Below, piece by piece: positions 52,466 through 61,199 of a DNA stretch of 64,000 nucleotides. Location: the IMG/VR virus record IMGVR_UViG_3300031707_000010, positions 1 to 64,000 of that record, one strand, 5' to 3'. The notes below the pieces were generated by a model that was not told the origin of the DNA, did not search any database, and was given only the letters and a program-made list of their open reading frames with translations. This stretch comes from a virus. The stretch's first letter is position 1. Each line of letters starts with the position of its first letter. The translations under genes and the position numbers were made by a program.

Positions 52466-55419
52466 GTGTCCGCCACTCGTTGGTACATGAAGAGTTTTGT
52501 TGAATGCCAATAAAAGTCACCGTTGTTTCCACCTGTTGGATCTGTTGACCCATAAGTATAGCTCGTTTTTCCATTCAATTGCGTTTGAATAGCACTTGTA
52601 ACTCCATCTACAAAATTAAGTTCTGCTCCTGTTGGTAAAACAGATACAGCTCCAAGAGTAAAAGGAGTTGGAATAGTAACAGTCCCCGTAAAAGTGGGGG
52701 AGCTTTTGGGAGCGTATATTAATGTGCTATAATTTCTTATACTAGTGCTATCTGCATTTTTAAGATATAAGATATTGCTATAATTTCTTATACTAGTGCT
52801 ATCTGCATTTTTAAGATATAAGATATTGCTATAATTTCTTATACTAGTGCTATCTGCATTTTTAAGAACTGCTGTTAAAAATGCTTTAGCTGCTAACGAA
52901 GTACCAAGTCCAGCTGTATCGCTAGCTACCCATCCTGGAATAGTACCATTACTTCCTAAGCGTTGACCGATAGTGCCTACTGTCAATCTAGTAAAATATC
53001 CAGATGAGTTTCTATAAAATATATCTCCCGTCGCATCAGATGTTAAAGTAAAAGTTGGAGTGCCTGTAAAAACAGGCGACGTAAACATTGTTGCTTTACT
53101 TTCATTAGTAACATTCTGTAAAGCTAAAGCAGTTTTAACCGCTGAAGCATCTGACGATGCCCAAGCTCCTCCAACAGAAAGAATCATGTTGCCAGTTGTA
53201 GGAGTTAATCCAGCAATTGTTGTTAAGTCTGCGTCTAAAGGTTGTTTTCCTGATAATGATGTACCTAAACCTGCCGTATCGCTAGCTGCCCAAGTTGGAA
53301 TAGTACCATTACTTCTAATATGATAGCCAGTTGTTCCAAGTCCAAGACGAGTAAAATAACCTGAAGAGTTTCTATAAAACATATCTCCTGTAGCATCACT
53401 TGTAAGCGTGAATGTTGGCGATCCTGTAAAAGTGGGGCTCGTGAACATTGTTGATTTAGATTCATTTGTGACATTCTGTAAAGCTAATGCAGTTTTAACA
53501 GTTGCTGGATTAGCAGAACTCCATGCCGAGCTTGCTGCTAAAATCATATTATTATCTGTAGGCGTCAATCCTGCTAGTGTCGTTAAATCTGAATCTAAAG
53601 GCTGTTTACCTGCTAGTCCTAATATTACTCTAGCAATAGTAGCTAATCCAGTTGCTGCCGTTGATGTATCAGCACTTAAAGTAATAGCACCCGATGTTGC
53701 ACCCCCAGTTATCGGCGTATTTGTACTTACAGAAGTTATATCCCCATAATTCATAGCATTAATATCTGCCCACGTAGGCAACCACGTAGTAGTATCTGTA
53801 GCAAGAACATAATTACCTGATGCTTGTTTACCTGCAAGTCCAAGTGTTACTCTTGCTATTGTAGCTAAGCCTGTAGCTGCTGTAGAAGTATCTGCACTTA
53901 ATGTTATTGCTCCAGACATCGCTCCACCTGTTATGGGGGTATTAGTGCTAACTGATGTAATATCCCCATAATTCATGGCATTTATATCAGACCATGTAGG
54001 AAGCCAAGTAGTTGTATCTCCTTTAGCAGGATACAAAAAATTACTATAAGTTCTAATATATCCACTATCAGCTGGAACTAAATATACACCACTGGCTTGT
54101 TTCCCCGCTAATCCTAATGTAACTCTTGCTATTGTTGCAAGTCCAGTTGCTGCTGTGCTTGTATCAGCACCAATGGTTACGCCACCACTCGACCCTCCAC
54201 CTGTTATGGGGGTAGTTACACTCACCCCAGTTATGTCACCATAATTCATTGCGTTGATGTCTGACCAGGTGGGTACCCAAGTTGCTGTATCTGCTTTTGC
54301 TATGTATAAAGCATTACTTTGATTTCTAAGAGATGTTGAATCAGCATTTTTAAGAAATGTATTATTTGACCAATAACGAGTGGCATAAACTGAGGAATCC
54401 GGAGTTGCAATTGTGATAAGATATTTTGTGTAAGCTAAAAAAGTAGCTGAATCTTGTTTTGATATTAAATCTGATAAAAGTTTAGTTCTATAAATATCTC
54501 TAAAAATCATATTACTTGCTGCATCTAAAGTTATCCAAACTGTATCTTGAGCCGTACCTTCCCAAAGTCCAATTTTTCTAAATTGCTGGTCTCCCCATAA
54601 AAATAAATCTTGTGTATGATCGAAAGCTGAACTAGCTAAACTTCTTGCGTATGCGCGAGTAGCAGCTGAATCTGTATTTCCCATTCGTAGTGTACCACTA
54701 ACCTTCAATACTCCATTAACATACATGCTATCTTTAACATAAGTAAATCCTGGATTTACAGAAAAAGTTTCTATTGAATTAATTGTAGCAGTTAAAGGTT
54801 TTCCACTTGTTGTTGAAAAAGCTCCTGCGGTTCCACTAACAGAAGCTGCCCAAATGCCATATCCAGCACCTTGATTAGTACCAACTAACGCCATAGAAGT
54901 AGCAGAAGACGATGCAGAATTTAATGTAGCTGCTACCCCCATAGATAATGCTGCTGTTGATGGATTATATACTTCAATTGACGCCTCTCCACCTGAATTT
55001 GCTACATTAAAAATTTGCTTAGCATACCAAGTTTTTGTAAGATTTTTTTGAGCTACGTTTGTATCAACACCAATTCGTATTTGATTAGAAACTGAACTAT
55101 CTATTAAAATTCCCGTATTTGCTGTAAGAGTTTTAAACCATAATGTAGTATCTGTCTTATTCTTGTAGATTTTAAATCCAGTTCCTACGTTTCCTCCTGT
55201 ACCAACACTTCCACTACCTCCAGTTGGAGCCGCCCATGCTGCACTTCCATTAATCTGCTTTGTTAATACGTAGCCTGTAGAACCTCCAAGCAGAATTAAG
55301 CTCTTATTGAAATAAGTGCTTTCAGCAAATTCTACAGGGGTTCTAAACTTTTGATTTTGAGCAACAAGAAGGGCTGGTATTAAAAGCAGTAAGAAAAGAA
55401 TTAATAGCAGTCTTTTCAT
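52447..55419 (-). CDS. Exported tail fibre-like protein with internal repeats
   Basis: A 990-residue protein with a strong N-terminal signal peptide (MKRLLLILFLLLLIPALLVAQ). The mature part has collar-like segments repeated three times (WADINAMNYGDIT, ATGLATIARVTLGLAGKQ) and twice (DLTTLAGLTP, ALQNVTNESK, FTLTSDATGD), as in fibres made by domain duplication. Near the C terminus a 17-residue unit YLKNADSTSIRNYSNIL is repeated almost three times. The end (GSTDPTGGNNGDFYW) is typical of fibres and chaperone-tip proteins. A signal peptide on a fibre is unusual. It overlaps the next gene by 19 bases. Confidence 0.7.
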   Translation of the reverse strand: MKRLLLILFLLLLIPALLVAQNQKFRTPVEFAESTYFNKSLILLGGSTGYVLTKQINGSAAWAAPTGGSGSVGTGGNVGTGFKIYKNKTDTTLWFKTLTANTGILIDSSVSNQIRIGVDTNVAQKNLTKTWYAKQIFNVANSGGEASIEVYNPSTAALSMGVAATLNSASSSATSMALVGTNQGAGYGIWAASVSGTAGAFSTTSGKPLTATINSIETFSVNPGFTYVKDSMYVNGVLKVSGTLRMGNTDSAATRAYARSLASSAFDHTQDLFLWGDQQFRKIGLWEGTAQDTVWITLDAASNMIFRDIYRTKLLSDLISKQDSATFLAYTKYLITIATPDSSVYATRYWSNNTFLKNADSTSLRNQSNALYIAKADTATWVPTWSDINAMNYGDITGVSVTTPITGGGSSGGVTIGADTSTAATGLATIARVTLGLAGKQASGVYLVPADSGYIRTYSNFLYPAKGDTTTWLPTWSDINAMNYGDITSVSTNTPITGGAMSGAITLSADTSTAATGLATIARVTLGLAGKQASGNYVLATDTTTWLPTWADINAMNYGDITSVSTNTPITGGATSGAITLSADTSTAATGLATIARVILGLAGKQPLDSDLTTLAGLTPTDNNMILAASSAWSSANPATVKTALALQNVTNESKSTMFTSPTFTGSPTFTLTSDATGDMFYRNSSGYFTRLGLGTTGYHIRSNGTIPTWAASDTAGLGTSLSGKQPLDADLTTIAGLTPTTGNMILSVGGAWASSDASAVKTALALQNVTNESKATMFTSPVFTGTPTFTLTSDATGDIFYRNSSGYFTRLTVGTIGQRLGSNGTIPGWVASDTAGLGTSLAAKAFLTAVLKNADSTSIRNYSNILYLKNADSTSIRNYSNILYLKNADSTSIRNYSTLIYAPKSSPTFTGTVTIPTPFTLGAVSVLPTGAELNFVDGVTSAIQTQLNGKTSYTYGSTDPTGGNNGDFYWHSTKLFMYQRVADTWIQLP
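52726..52866 (-). repeat. 51-bp tandem repeat, about 2.8 copies
   Basis: Units start at 52726, 52777 and 52828 on the top strand, each 51 bases and almost identical, encoding 17 residues. Recent slippage duplication within the fibre gene is likely, and copy number may vary between isolates. Confidence 0.9.
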
Positions 55420-56021
55420 ATTAGTACGATCATTATGTCACAATAGTAATGCGACATTTCTGGCCCGTTTGGATCCAATGAAACATTAAATAATAAATTT
55501 CCACCAACAACCTGTATAGATGCTTGTGTAAGTTTTACTGCTCGATAAACATAGATATTATTAATAATAGATGATGGCTCAAAAATAAAAACTGCTGGAA
55601 GATTTGAAGATGAAAATTTTGGCCACGTTTGTCCACCATCTGGAGTTGTCAATTTTCCTGAACCTGTAGTAAGAACTTCAAATTCACCTACTGCAAGTTC
55701 TCCAATATCTACCCCTCTCTTAATGTATATTGACTTACTTGCTGGAACCTCAAATCCTGATGCGCCAGAGAAATCGTCCTGCTTATTCGTATTAATGTAA
55801 AGGTCATATCTTACATTCTGATTTGTAATGTCTGCATACCATTGTCCAGGATTATTAACAGATTGCGTCAATACTACAGAATATGAATCAGCAGTTTTTG
55901 TAGAAGGGTTAGCAGAATTTAAATCTGGTTGAGGTTGCAAGAATGCTGAAGTAATACCACTCTGAGGTTTTAATGTACCATCTAATGCGTGCTCCACTAA
56001 GAATATTGAAAACCTTGGCAT
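55416..56021 (-). CDS. Unknown virion-module protein
   Basis: A 201-residue soluble, beta-rich protein beginning MPRFSIFLVEHALDG with an aromatic-rich C-terminal strand (EMSHYYCDIMIVLI). GGAGGATAA gives a strong start. ATGA overlap couples it to the fibre-like gene. It lies between the capsid gene terminator and the fibre, so an adaptor that holds an appendage is possible. Confidence 0.55.
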   Translation of the reverse strand: MPRFSIFLVEHALDGTLKPQSGITSAFLQPQPDLNSANPSTKTADSYSVVLTQSVNNPGQWYADITNQNVRYDLYINTNKQDDFSGASGFEVPASKSIYIKRGVDIGELAVGEFEVLTTGSGKLTTPDGGQTWPKFSSSNLPAVFIFEPSSIINNIYVYRAVKLTQASIQVVGGNLLFNVSLDPNGPEMSHYYCDIMIVLI

Positions 56022-56037
56022 TTATCCTCCAAATAAA

Positions 56038-56069
56038 AAAGGTGTGGAACTTTGCAGTCCCACACCTTT
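56038..56069. terminator. Bidirectional terminator after the major capsid gene
   Basis: Arms AAAGGTGTGG/CCACACCTTT (56038-56047, 56060-56069) with a 12-base loop lie 17 bases past the capsid stop. On the bottom strand TTTTTTATTT follows; on the top strand TTTGTTTTG. This suits a highly transcribed capsid gene. Confidence 0.85.
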
Positions 56070-56085
56070 GTTTTGACTCCAGCCA

Positions 56086-57249
56086 TTACGCCGTAATCCG
56101 TACGCCGTAACGATAATCCCTATGGCCAACGCCGCCATAGTAATTGAACCGCGCCTTCCACACAATACGACGACGGAAAGCATCATCATCAGACGCTGCA
56201 GCAGTAACTGTGCTAGGACGCTCAACCCAAAGCCACAGTAACGACCGCTTGAAATCTCCCATATACATAACATTGGTCGTATCTGAAACAAAAGGCGACA
56301 CAACCGTAGCCAACGAAACACGACCACGTGGCCCAAACTGGTTGACATCGTTAAAAGCATTGCCAACACTGCGTTCAGTAGCAAACAGTGTAGCAATCGT
56401 CAATTCATCCGAAGAGTGAACAATAACCTGAGTCGGACGAACAACAATCTGCTTTCCACGTTCATCAACCATAGCCGCAAATGCCAACCACGCATTCGTA
56501 AGACCAGTAGCTGTAATCCCACCTGCGACTTCATTCTTATTAACCTGCATATCAAGAATGGTAGCATGTGTACTTGCATAGAACTGAGCCTGCGTATAAG
56601 CTGTGCCATTATAAACAAACGCCCTTGAAGTAGCTTCCTGGAAAGCAGTACGCGGAAGATTTTCAAGGGTTTCCATAATCATCAGTTCCTGATGCTGTCC
56701 AGCATCTTCACCGATTGTACGCGCACGTGCCTGTATATCACCTGTCCGGTCATTGAAAATGTCTTCCATCGTAAGAGAAATGATACGACCAAAGTCACTC
56801 TTACGAATCGACACTTTCTTCTCACCGAAATCCGTTTCGTCGTAGGCTTCAGTTTCTAACCTACGCCGAATACCACCAATTGCTGTCATTCCACGCACTG
56901 TCTCGTCGTCCGTCATTGTAGCATCGCCCTCTGTGCAGAGAGCCATGACTTCATTCATACGGACTTCATAAGGAGCAATAACGATAGAATGTGTAAGCAT
57001 GGTTGTGATAGTAGGAAATGCTGACGAAGAAACTGCTTCAGCAACTTCCATAGCATTGCTAGAATCGATATTATTCATATCGACCAAACCCTCAAAAAGT
57101 GCTTTGTAACTCACATTCTGAGGATCCAATGTCTTTTCAGCAACCATCTTTTTAAACGCCTCTGCCACCAGTCTGTTGGTCTTATTTACATCTCCACCAC
57201 ATTGCTGGGAGCAGGCTTCACGAAGTTCACGAATTGCACCGATTCTCAT
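56086..57249 (-). CDS. Major capsid protein
   Basis: A 387-residue protein in the capsid place, after protease/scaffold and decoration genes and before a strong terminator. The N-terminal 70 residues are helical and charged, as a delta domain that the protease might remove; the core (GRIISLTMEDIFNDRTGDI, HSSDELTIATLFATE, GDFKRSLLWLWVERP) is HK97-like in layout and recalls Mu gpT relatives. G+C is about one half by eye, higher than neighbours. AAAGGAACAAAG precedes the ATG. Confidence 0.85.
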   Translation of the reverse strand: MRIGAIRELREACSQQCGGDVNKTNRLVAEAFKKMVAEKTLDPQNVSYKALFEGLVDMNNIDSSNAMEVAEAVSSSAFPTITTMLTHSIVIAPYEVRMNEVMALCTEGDATMTDDETVRGMTAIGGIRRRLETEAYDETDFGEKKVSIRKSDFGRIISLTMEDIFNDRTGDIQARARTIGEDAGQHQELMIMETLENLPRTAFQEATSRAFVYNGTAYTQAQFYASTHATILDMQVNKNEVAGGITATGLTNAWLAFAAMVDERGKQIVVRPTQVIVHSSDELTIATLFATERSVGNAFNDVNQFGPRGRVSLATVVSPFVSDTTNVMYMGDFKRSLLWLWVERPSTVTAAASDDDAFRRRIVWKARFNYYGGVGHRDYRYGVRITA

Positions 57250-57278
57250 CTTTGTTCCTTTCTAATTTGTTCGCTCAA

Positions 57279-57773
57279 TTAGGATGCTGAAAGAGCATTA
57301 AAATGTGATTCACCATTAATATTAATCTTGCACTTCAAATCGGCATCATCTTCGTTTACCGCACACACAGCAAAATCTCCACTAAGAGACAGATCTGGTT
57401 CATATGCAGAATCATATGCTGAATCTTCCTGGAAAGAATACTTTAAAGTCGTAGTGTTATACAAAGGAACCATTTTGCAACCAACCCACACGGTTCCAGT
57501 AACAGTTGCGAGGATAACTGCTTTCAAAGCAACAATAGCAGTAGTTTCACCAGACTTCTTTCCTGCCTGAGCGATACCAATTAATGAAGCCTGAAGCGCG
57601 CCACCTGCGGTTGTATCAGCAGGAGCGTACTTCTTAACTTCGTTTGCCGTTGTATCCCAGTAAAGCAAATCTCCTTGGCCCCAAGTAGAACCAACGGCGG
57701 CCGGGAGAACTTTGTAAGACAGATTATCGTTCGCCCACTGGAGTACTTCAATGCCATTGAGTATGTGACTCAT
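57279..57773 (-). CDS. Capsid decoration protein (DUF2190-like)
   Basis: A 164-residue beta-rich protein between scaffold and capsid genes. GSTWGQGDLLYWDTTANEV and LIGIAQAGKKSGETTAIVAL match the beta-tulip pattern of small decoration proteins (DUF2190). AAGGAG precedes the ATG. It should stabilise the expanded head. Confidence 0.7.
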   Translation of the reverse strand: MSHILNGIEVLQWANDNLSYKVLPAAVGSTWGQGDLLYWDTTANEVKKYAPADTTAGGALQASLIGIAQAGKKSGETTAIVALKAVILATVTGTVWVGCKMVPLYNTTTLKYSFQEDSAYDSAYEPDLSLSGDFAVCAVNEDDADLKCKININGESHFNALSAS

Positions 57774-57807
57774 CTCTTTTTCTCCTTAAAGATTATTGAG
57801 GTTTTAC

Positions 57808-58266
57808 TTACTTTCTCTTGACCTGTTGCGCGACTTTCTTAAGAATCTCATCCATATCAACCTTCTTACCTTCTTCAACCTGTTCAGTGTGAACTGTCGT
57901 AGAGGGTTTTGCTTCAGCAACTAGCTTCTTCCGATCTTCCAAATATTCCTTAACCTTTACCATATCTTGTTCGGTCTCGAGAACAGTTCTAAAGATAGGA
58001 GTAATGTACTGAGCATCAATCGCACTTTCTTTGATTGCTGTTTCAATCTCTTCTTTGTGCTTTGCCACTTTTTCCTTCACTTCGTACTCGTCCAGCTTTT
58101 TCGCAAGCTCAGCTTTTTCAGCAACAACTTTAGCCGTATCTTCCTTGGCTTCGGTCAGCTGCTTGTCAAAGGACTCCTTAACGGAAGCTTGGGCAAGGGC
58201 CACAGCTTCTTTCTGGAGTTCTGCGTAAGCCTGCGGGTCCTTGGCCATCAATTCCGCAAGTGTCAT
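57808..58266 (-). CDS. Internal in-frame start: scaffold-only product
   Basis: ATG 58266, preceded by AGGAGAGTCAAAAG, opens the last 152 codons of the protease/scaffold gene (MTLAELMAKDPQAY). This makes a free scaffold without protease, as lambda Nu3 does within gene C. The ribosome site is better than chance, but expression is inferred. Confidence 0.5.
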   Translation of the reverse strand: MTLAELMAKDPQAYAELQKEAVALAQASVKESFDKQLTEAKEDTAKVVAEKAELAKKLDEYEVKEKVAKHKEEIETAIKESAIDAQYITPIFRTVLETEQDMVKVKEYLEDRKKLVAEAKPSTTVHTEQVEEGKKVDMDEILKKVAQQVKRK

Positions 58267-59235
58267 CTTTTGACTCTCCTGTGTTGTTTGTGTGGATGGT
58301 TCTTCATACTTAATCGTTGGATCTTTCCATAAAGCTAAAGATTGTATAACTGACAAGCTCTTATCAAAAGCTTCTTTTATAGCTGCTAATCGCATCTCAG
58401 GCGTTATACCTTCTTCCGCATCATAATAAACATTCCACCAGCAATCATTGAGGTAATTCCCAAGAGAATTAACAACCGCTTGTATCTGAGCATATGCTTC
58501 TTGTTCCTTTAAACCAGACGTAAAAGATCTTACAGACTCCATTAGAAGTTCAAATTTATCTTTTTGAGCCTCAATCTGTTCCTTAGTAGATTTCTTGAGA
58601 GGAAGATTAACTTTTTTAGATTCTTTAGCTTTTAAGATTCTTTCTTTTAAATCACTAGCAGCAACCGCCACTCCGCCCGCTGACGGCCAAAGAACGTAAT
58701 CTGCAGAATCAAACCAAGCTATCGAATCTATTTTATTTCCTTTTCCGCCATCTCCCTCCCAATCTTCCGTAATATAAACAGCCATAGACACTGAAACTCC
58801 CACCATTTCAGGGTCTTCTTGAATCATGCTAAAAATCCATCCAGTGTCAACTTTTTCTTTAGGAAACTTAACTATTGCATAAACACCCTGCGTAGCTTCA
58901 TCGTACCAGGTTAATTTTGTATAAGATACTAATTCTTCCCATCCTCTATTCAATGCAGTTTTATCGTCTTCTTCAAGATGATTCGCAAATTGAATAGGTC
59001 CTTGTTTTTCAACAAGAGACACCATCTCTTTTAAAAGATTGGTGTCATAATAGTTCTTATTGATAGACCAACCCGCTTTAATAATGCGGATTGCTGCCAT
59101 ACCTGGTAACGCAAGAAGTTCTTGAGCTTTAGTAGGGAGTACTACGGTTTCAGTACCACCGGACAACTTTCCCTCTTTATCTACCATAACAGCAGATAAA
59201 GGTCCAATATCTTCTCTTATTCTTATTGGATTCAT
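57808..59235 (-). CDS. Prohead protease fused to scaffold
   Basis: A 475-residue protein. The first half (residues about 45-200) has FANHLEEDD (H86), YAIVKFP and VGVSVSM (S148/S150), the His/Ser arrangement of phage prohead serine proteases. The second half (324-475) is a charged helical scaffold with coiled-coil content. Protease and scaffold fused in one chain is well known. A perfect promoter and GGAG lie upstream. An internal start at 58266 probably makes scaffold alone. Confidence 0.8.
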   Translation of the reverse strand: MNPIRIREDIGPLSAVMVDKEGKLSGGTETVVLPTKAQELLALPGMAAIRIIKAGWSINKNYYDTNLLKEMVSLVEKQGPIQFANHLEEDDKTALNRGWEELVSYTKLTWYDEATQGVYAIVKFPKEKVDTGWIFSMIQEDPEMVGVSVSMAVYITEDWEGDGGKGNKIDSIAWFDSADYVLWPSAGGVAVAASDLKERILKAKESKKVNLPLKKSTKEQIEAQKDKFELLMESVRSFTSGLKEQEAYAQIQAVVNSLGNYLNDCWWNVYYDAEEGITPEMRLAAIKEAFDKSLSVIQSLALWKDPTIKYEEPSTQTTQESQKMTLAELMAKDPQAYAELQKEAVALAQASVKESFDKQLTEAKEDTAKVVAEKAELAKKLDEYEVKEKVAKHKEEIETAIKESAIDAQYITPIFRTVLETEQDMVKVKEYLEDRKKLVAEAKPSTTVHTEQVEEGKKVDMDEILKKVAQQVKRK

Positions 59236-59257
59236 CTTTACTCCACGTTGTATTCTA

Positions 59258-59286
59258 AATATAATTGGTTGACTCTATTTTGTCAA
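59258..59286 (-). promoter_or_regulatory. Sigma70-type promoter of the head module
   Basis: On the bottom strand TTGACA (59281-59286), 17-bp spacer, TATATT (59258-59263), 23 bases before the protease/scaffold ATG. It is the best promoter I see in the window and would drive scaffold, decoration and capsid genes at high level, independently of terminase and portal. Confidence 0.75.
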
Positions 59287-59297
59287 GAAACAGATTT

Positions 59298-61199
59298 TTA
59301 GTCCTGATTATTTGTACCACTTCCATCATCTACTGACTTCCCGCTGTCTAGACCATCACCAGCAGAATCCATTCCTGTGGTTGCATTTGAACTACCCTCT
59401 TGACCTTTGTTTTCTGCAGAAGCCCAAATGCCCAAAGAAACTTCTTCAAGCATCCGCATAAGTTCTTGTGCCCAAACATACCCACGTTTTTCCGCCAATG
59501 TTCTACTTGACACCATACCTATTTTACGCTCAATAAATGCAGTTTTGGCGTTTTCAAGTGGATTTGGTTTAACCGCATCTGCAATAATCGTTTCAATTGG
59601 AATATCAATTGTAGGTATTTCTTCTTCCTCTAAAGCATCTTCATACTCACCTCCAAGTTGAGTAAGCATTGCTTCAGTCACTGCCTGCTTAGACTGAAGT
59701 ATTCTATATACTTTTTGCATACTTCTATAGAATTTTTCTTCTTTCTCTTTTGCTACTTTTTTAATAGTAACTTTTTCTGGAAGAACACCAGCTTGAATAT
59801 ATCTTGATAATGCAAACTTCCATGTTTTCCGTAAGAAAGCAATATACTCTGCGGCATACTCTAAAATCATTTGATTGAAAGGAGAATCTGTATTTTTAAT
59901 AGCTGAATAATTCTGTTGATCTGCTCGCATTCCTAAAATATAAATCGGTATATTTAAACCTGCAGACATAGAATATAAGAACAACAAGCCGTCAACATCA
60001 GCATCTGCAGCATTTAATGAAGCAGTAACCATTTCATACTTCTCATTAGGTCCAAGTGTAAGTTGAACCCCACCTTTAGGAGATGCACTTTTCTTTATAT
60101 CAGTAGAAGTAGTTTTTCTATTAATTGCGGTTCTATCATGTTTAATATAAAGAACCTTACTTCTTTCATAATTTAATACTGCCCTGCTAATTTTAAAGTC
60201 TTCATAAAGTCTAAAGTCTCTTAATGCAGGTTCGAGAGGAACTCTACCGCGTAGTTCTCTCTTGTCGCCATGCTGAAACCAGCATATTACTTTCTCTTCC
60301 GTAAGAGATGAGTCATTGACTGCTTTACTGCCATCAAAAGCTATTAAGTTGCCCCTACTGTTAAATTGTTGGAAATATTCGATATCTGCAATCCATTCAT
60401 CGACGATATTAAACTTTGATGTATCTTGAATAATAACCTGACGTAAATAAGCATACTTCTTTCCAGGATCTTCTGAATGAACTTCAAATCCCCTAATTTC
60501 TTCAGAAAATACTTTATGCACACTGAATTGAACTTTAGACTTTAAAGGATCTGTCCAGTTTCGTCTAATTCTAGATTTAACTACAAGTCCACCTTCTCCA
60601 TCCTTAAACGTAGTTCTAACAAAATCATTAAACATCTCACTAATATTTGTTTGACGCATAAAATCTTCTAAAGCATCTTCAACATCCATATTTTGAATCA
60701 TAAGACGAATGCCATTACCACAAATGTATCTAGTATAATTATCTATTGCATTTCTACAATAAGGATCAGTACCCCACCTAGAATTAACAATTAACTGAAT
60801 AATCCTTAATTCACCTTCTGATTGGCGTTTCTTTAATACTGTACCACCTTGCGTTGTTCCATACGTAGTGGCATCATTACCAGAAAAACTTTCATACGTT
60901 CTTTTTAATTCTAAGTTTTCTGTTACTACGCCTTTATTTTTATACCCATAAATATATTTCTGGTCAAAGGTTACGTTTGAAGGAGTGCTTATTCCTTCAT
61001 ACACAGAATAGTGAGGATCTATAAAACGCCCAACAAATTCTGAACCAAACTCTTGTTTAAACTCTTCTTTAGTCATTCTTCGTTCTTCTACTGCTGCAGA
61101 TGCAATAAGATGGTCAACTTCATCCATAATTTCTGGATGAATTTTTACAACTTCTTTTAAAGTCGTTGAACCATTCTTTTTAATCGGTAAATTAATCAT
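59298..61199 (-). CDS. Portal protein
   Basis: A 633-residue protein between terminase nuclease and protease genes, the usual place. Portal-like elements are RWGTDPYCRNAIDNYTRYICG (about 150), a central acidic wing region, and ILGMRADQQNYSAIKNTDSP (about 420), which matches the stem-proximal motif of many portals. The C-terminal 40 residues are Gly/Ser/Asp-rich and flexible. ATGA overlaps the previous gene. Twelve copies should form the DNA gate. Confidence 0.8.
   Translation of the reverse strand: MINLPIKKNGSTTLKEVVKIHPEIMDEVDHLIASAAVEERRMTKEEFKQEFGSEFVGRFIDPHYSVYEGISTPSNVTFDQKYIYGYKNKGVVTENLELKRTYESFSGNDATTYGTTQGGTVLKKRQSEGELRIIQLIVNSRWGTDPYCRNAIDNYTRYICGNGIRLMIQNMDVEDALEDFMRQTNISEMFNDFVRTTFKDGEGGLVVKSRIRRNWTDPLKSKVQFSVHKVFSEEIRGFEVHSEDPGKKYAYLRQVIIQDTSKFNIVDEWIADIEYFQQFNSRGNLIAFDGSKAVNDSSLTEEKVICWFQHGDKRELRGRVPLEPALRDFRLYEDFKISRAVLNYERSKVLYIKHDRTAINRKTTSTDIKKSASPKGGVQLTLGPNEKYEMVTASLNAADADVDGLLFLYSMSAGLNIPIYILGMRADQQNYSAIKNTDSPFNQMILEYAAEYIAFLRKTWKFALSRYIQAGVLPEKVTIKKVAKEKEEKFYRSMQKVYRILQSKQAVTEAMLTQLGGEYEDALEEEEIPTIDIPIETIIADAVKPNPLENAKTAFIERKIGMVSSRTLAEKRGYVWAQELMRMLEEVSLGIWASAENKGQEGSSNATTGMDSAGDGLDSGKSVDDGSGTNNQD

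Noticed and set aside
56022-56396. Leftward frame overlapping the end of the capsid gene
   Set aside because: It lies in another frame over the conserved capsid C terminus and spans the terminator hairpin.
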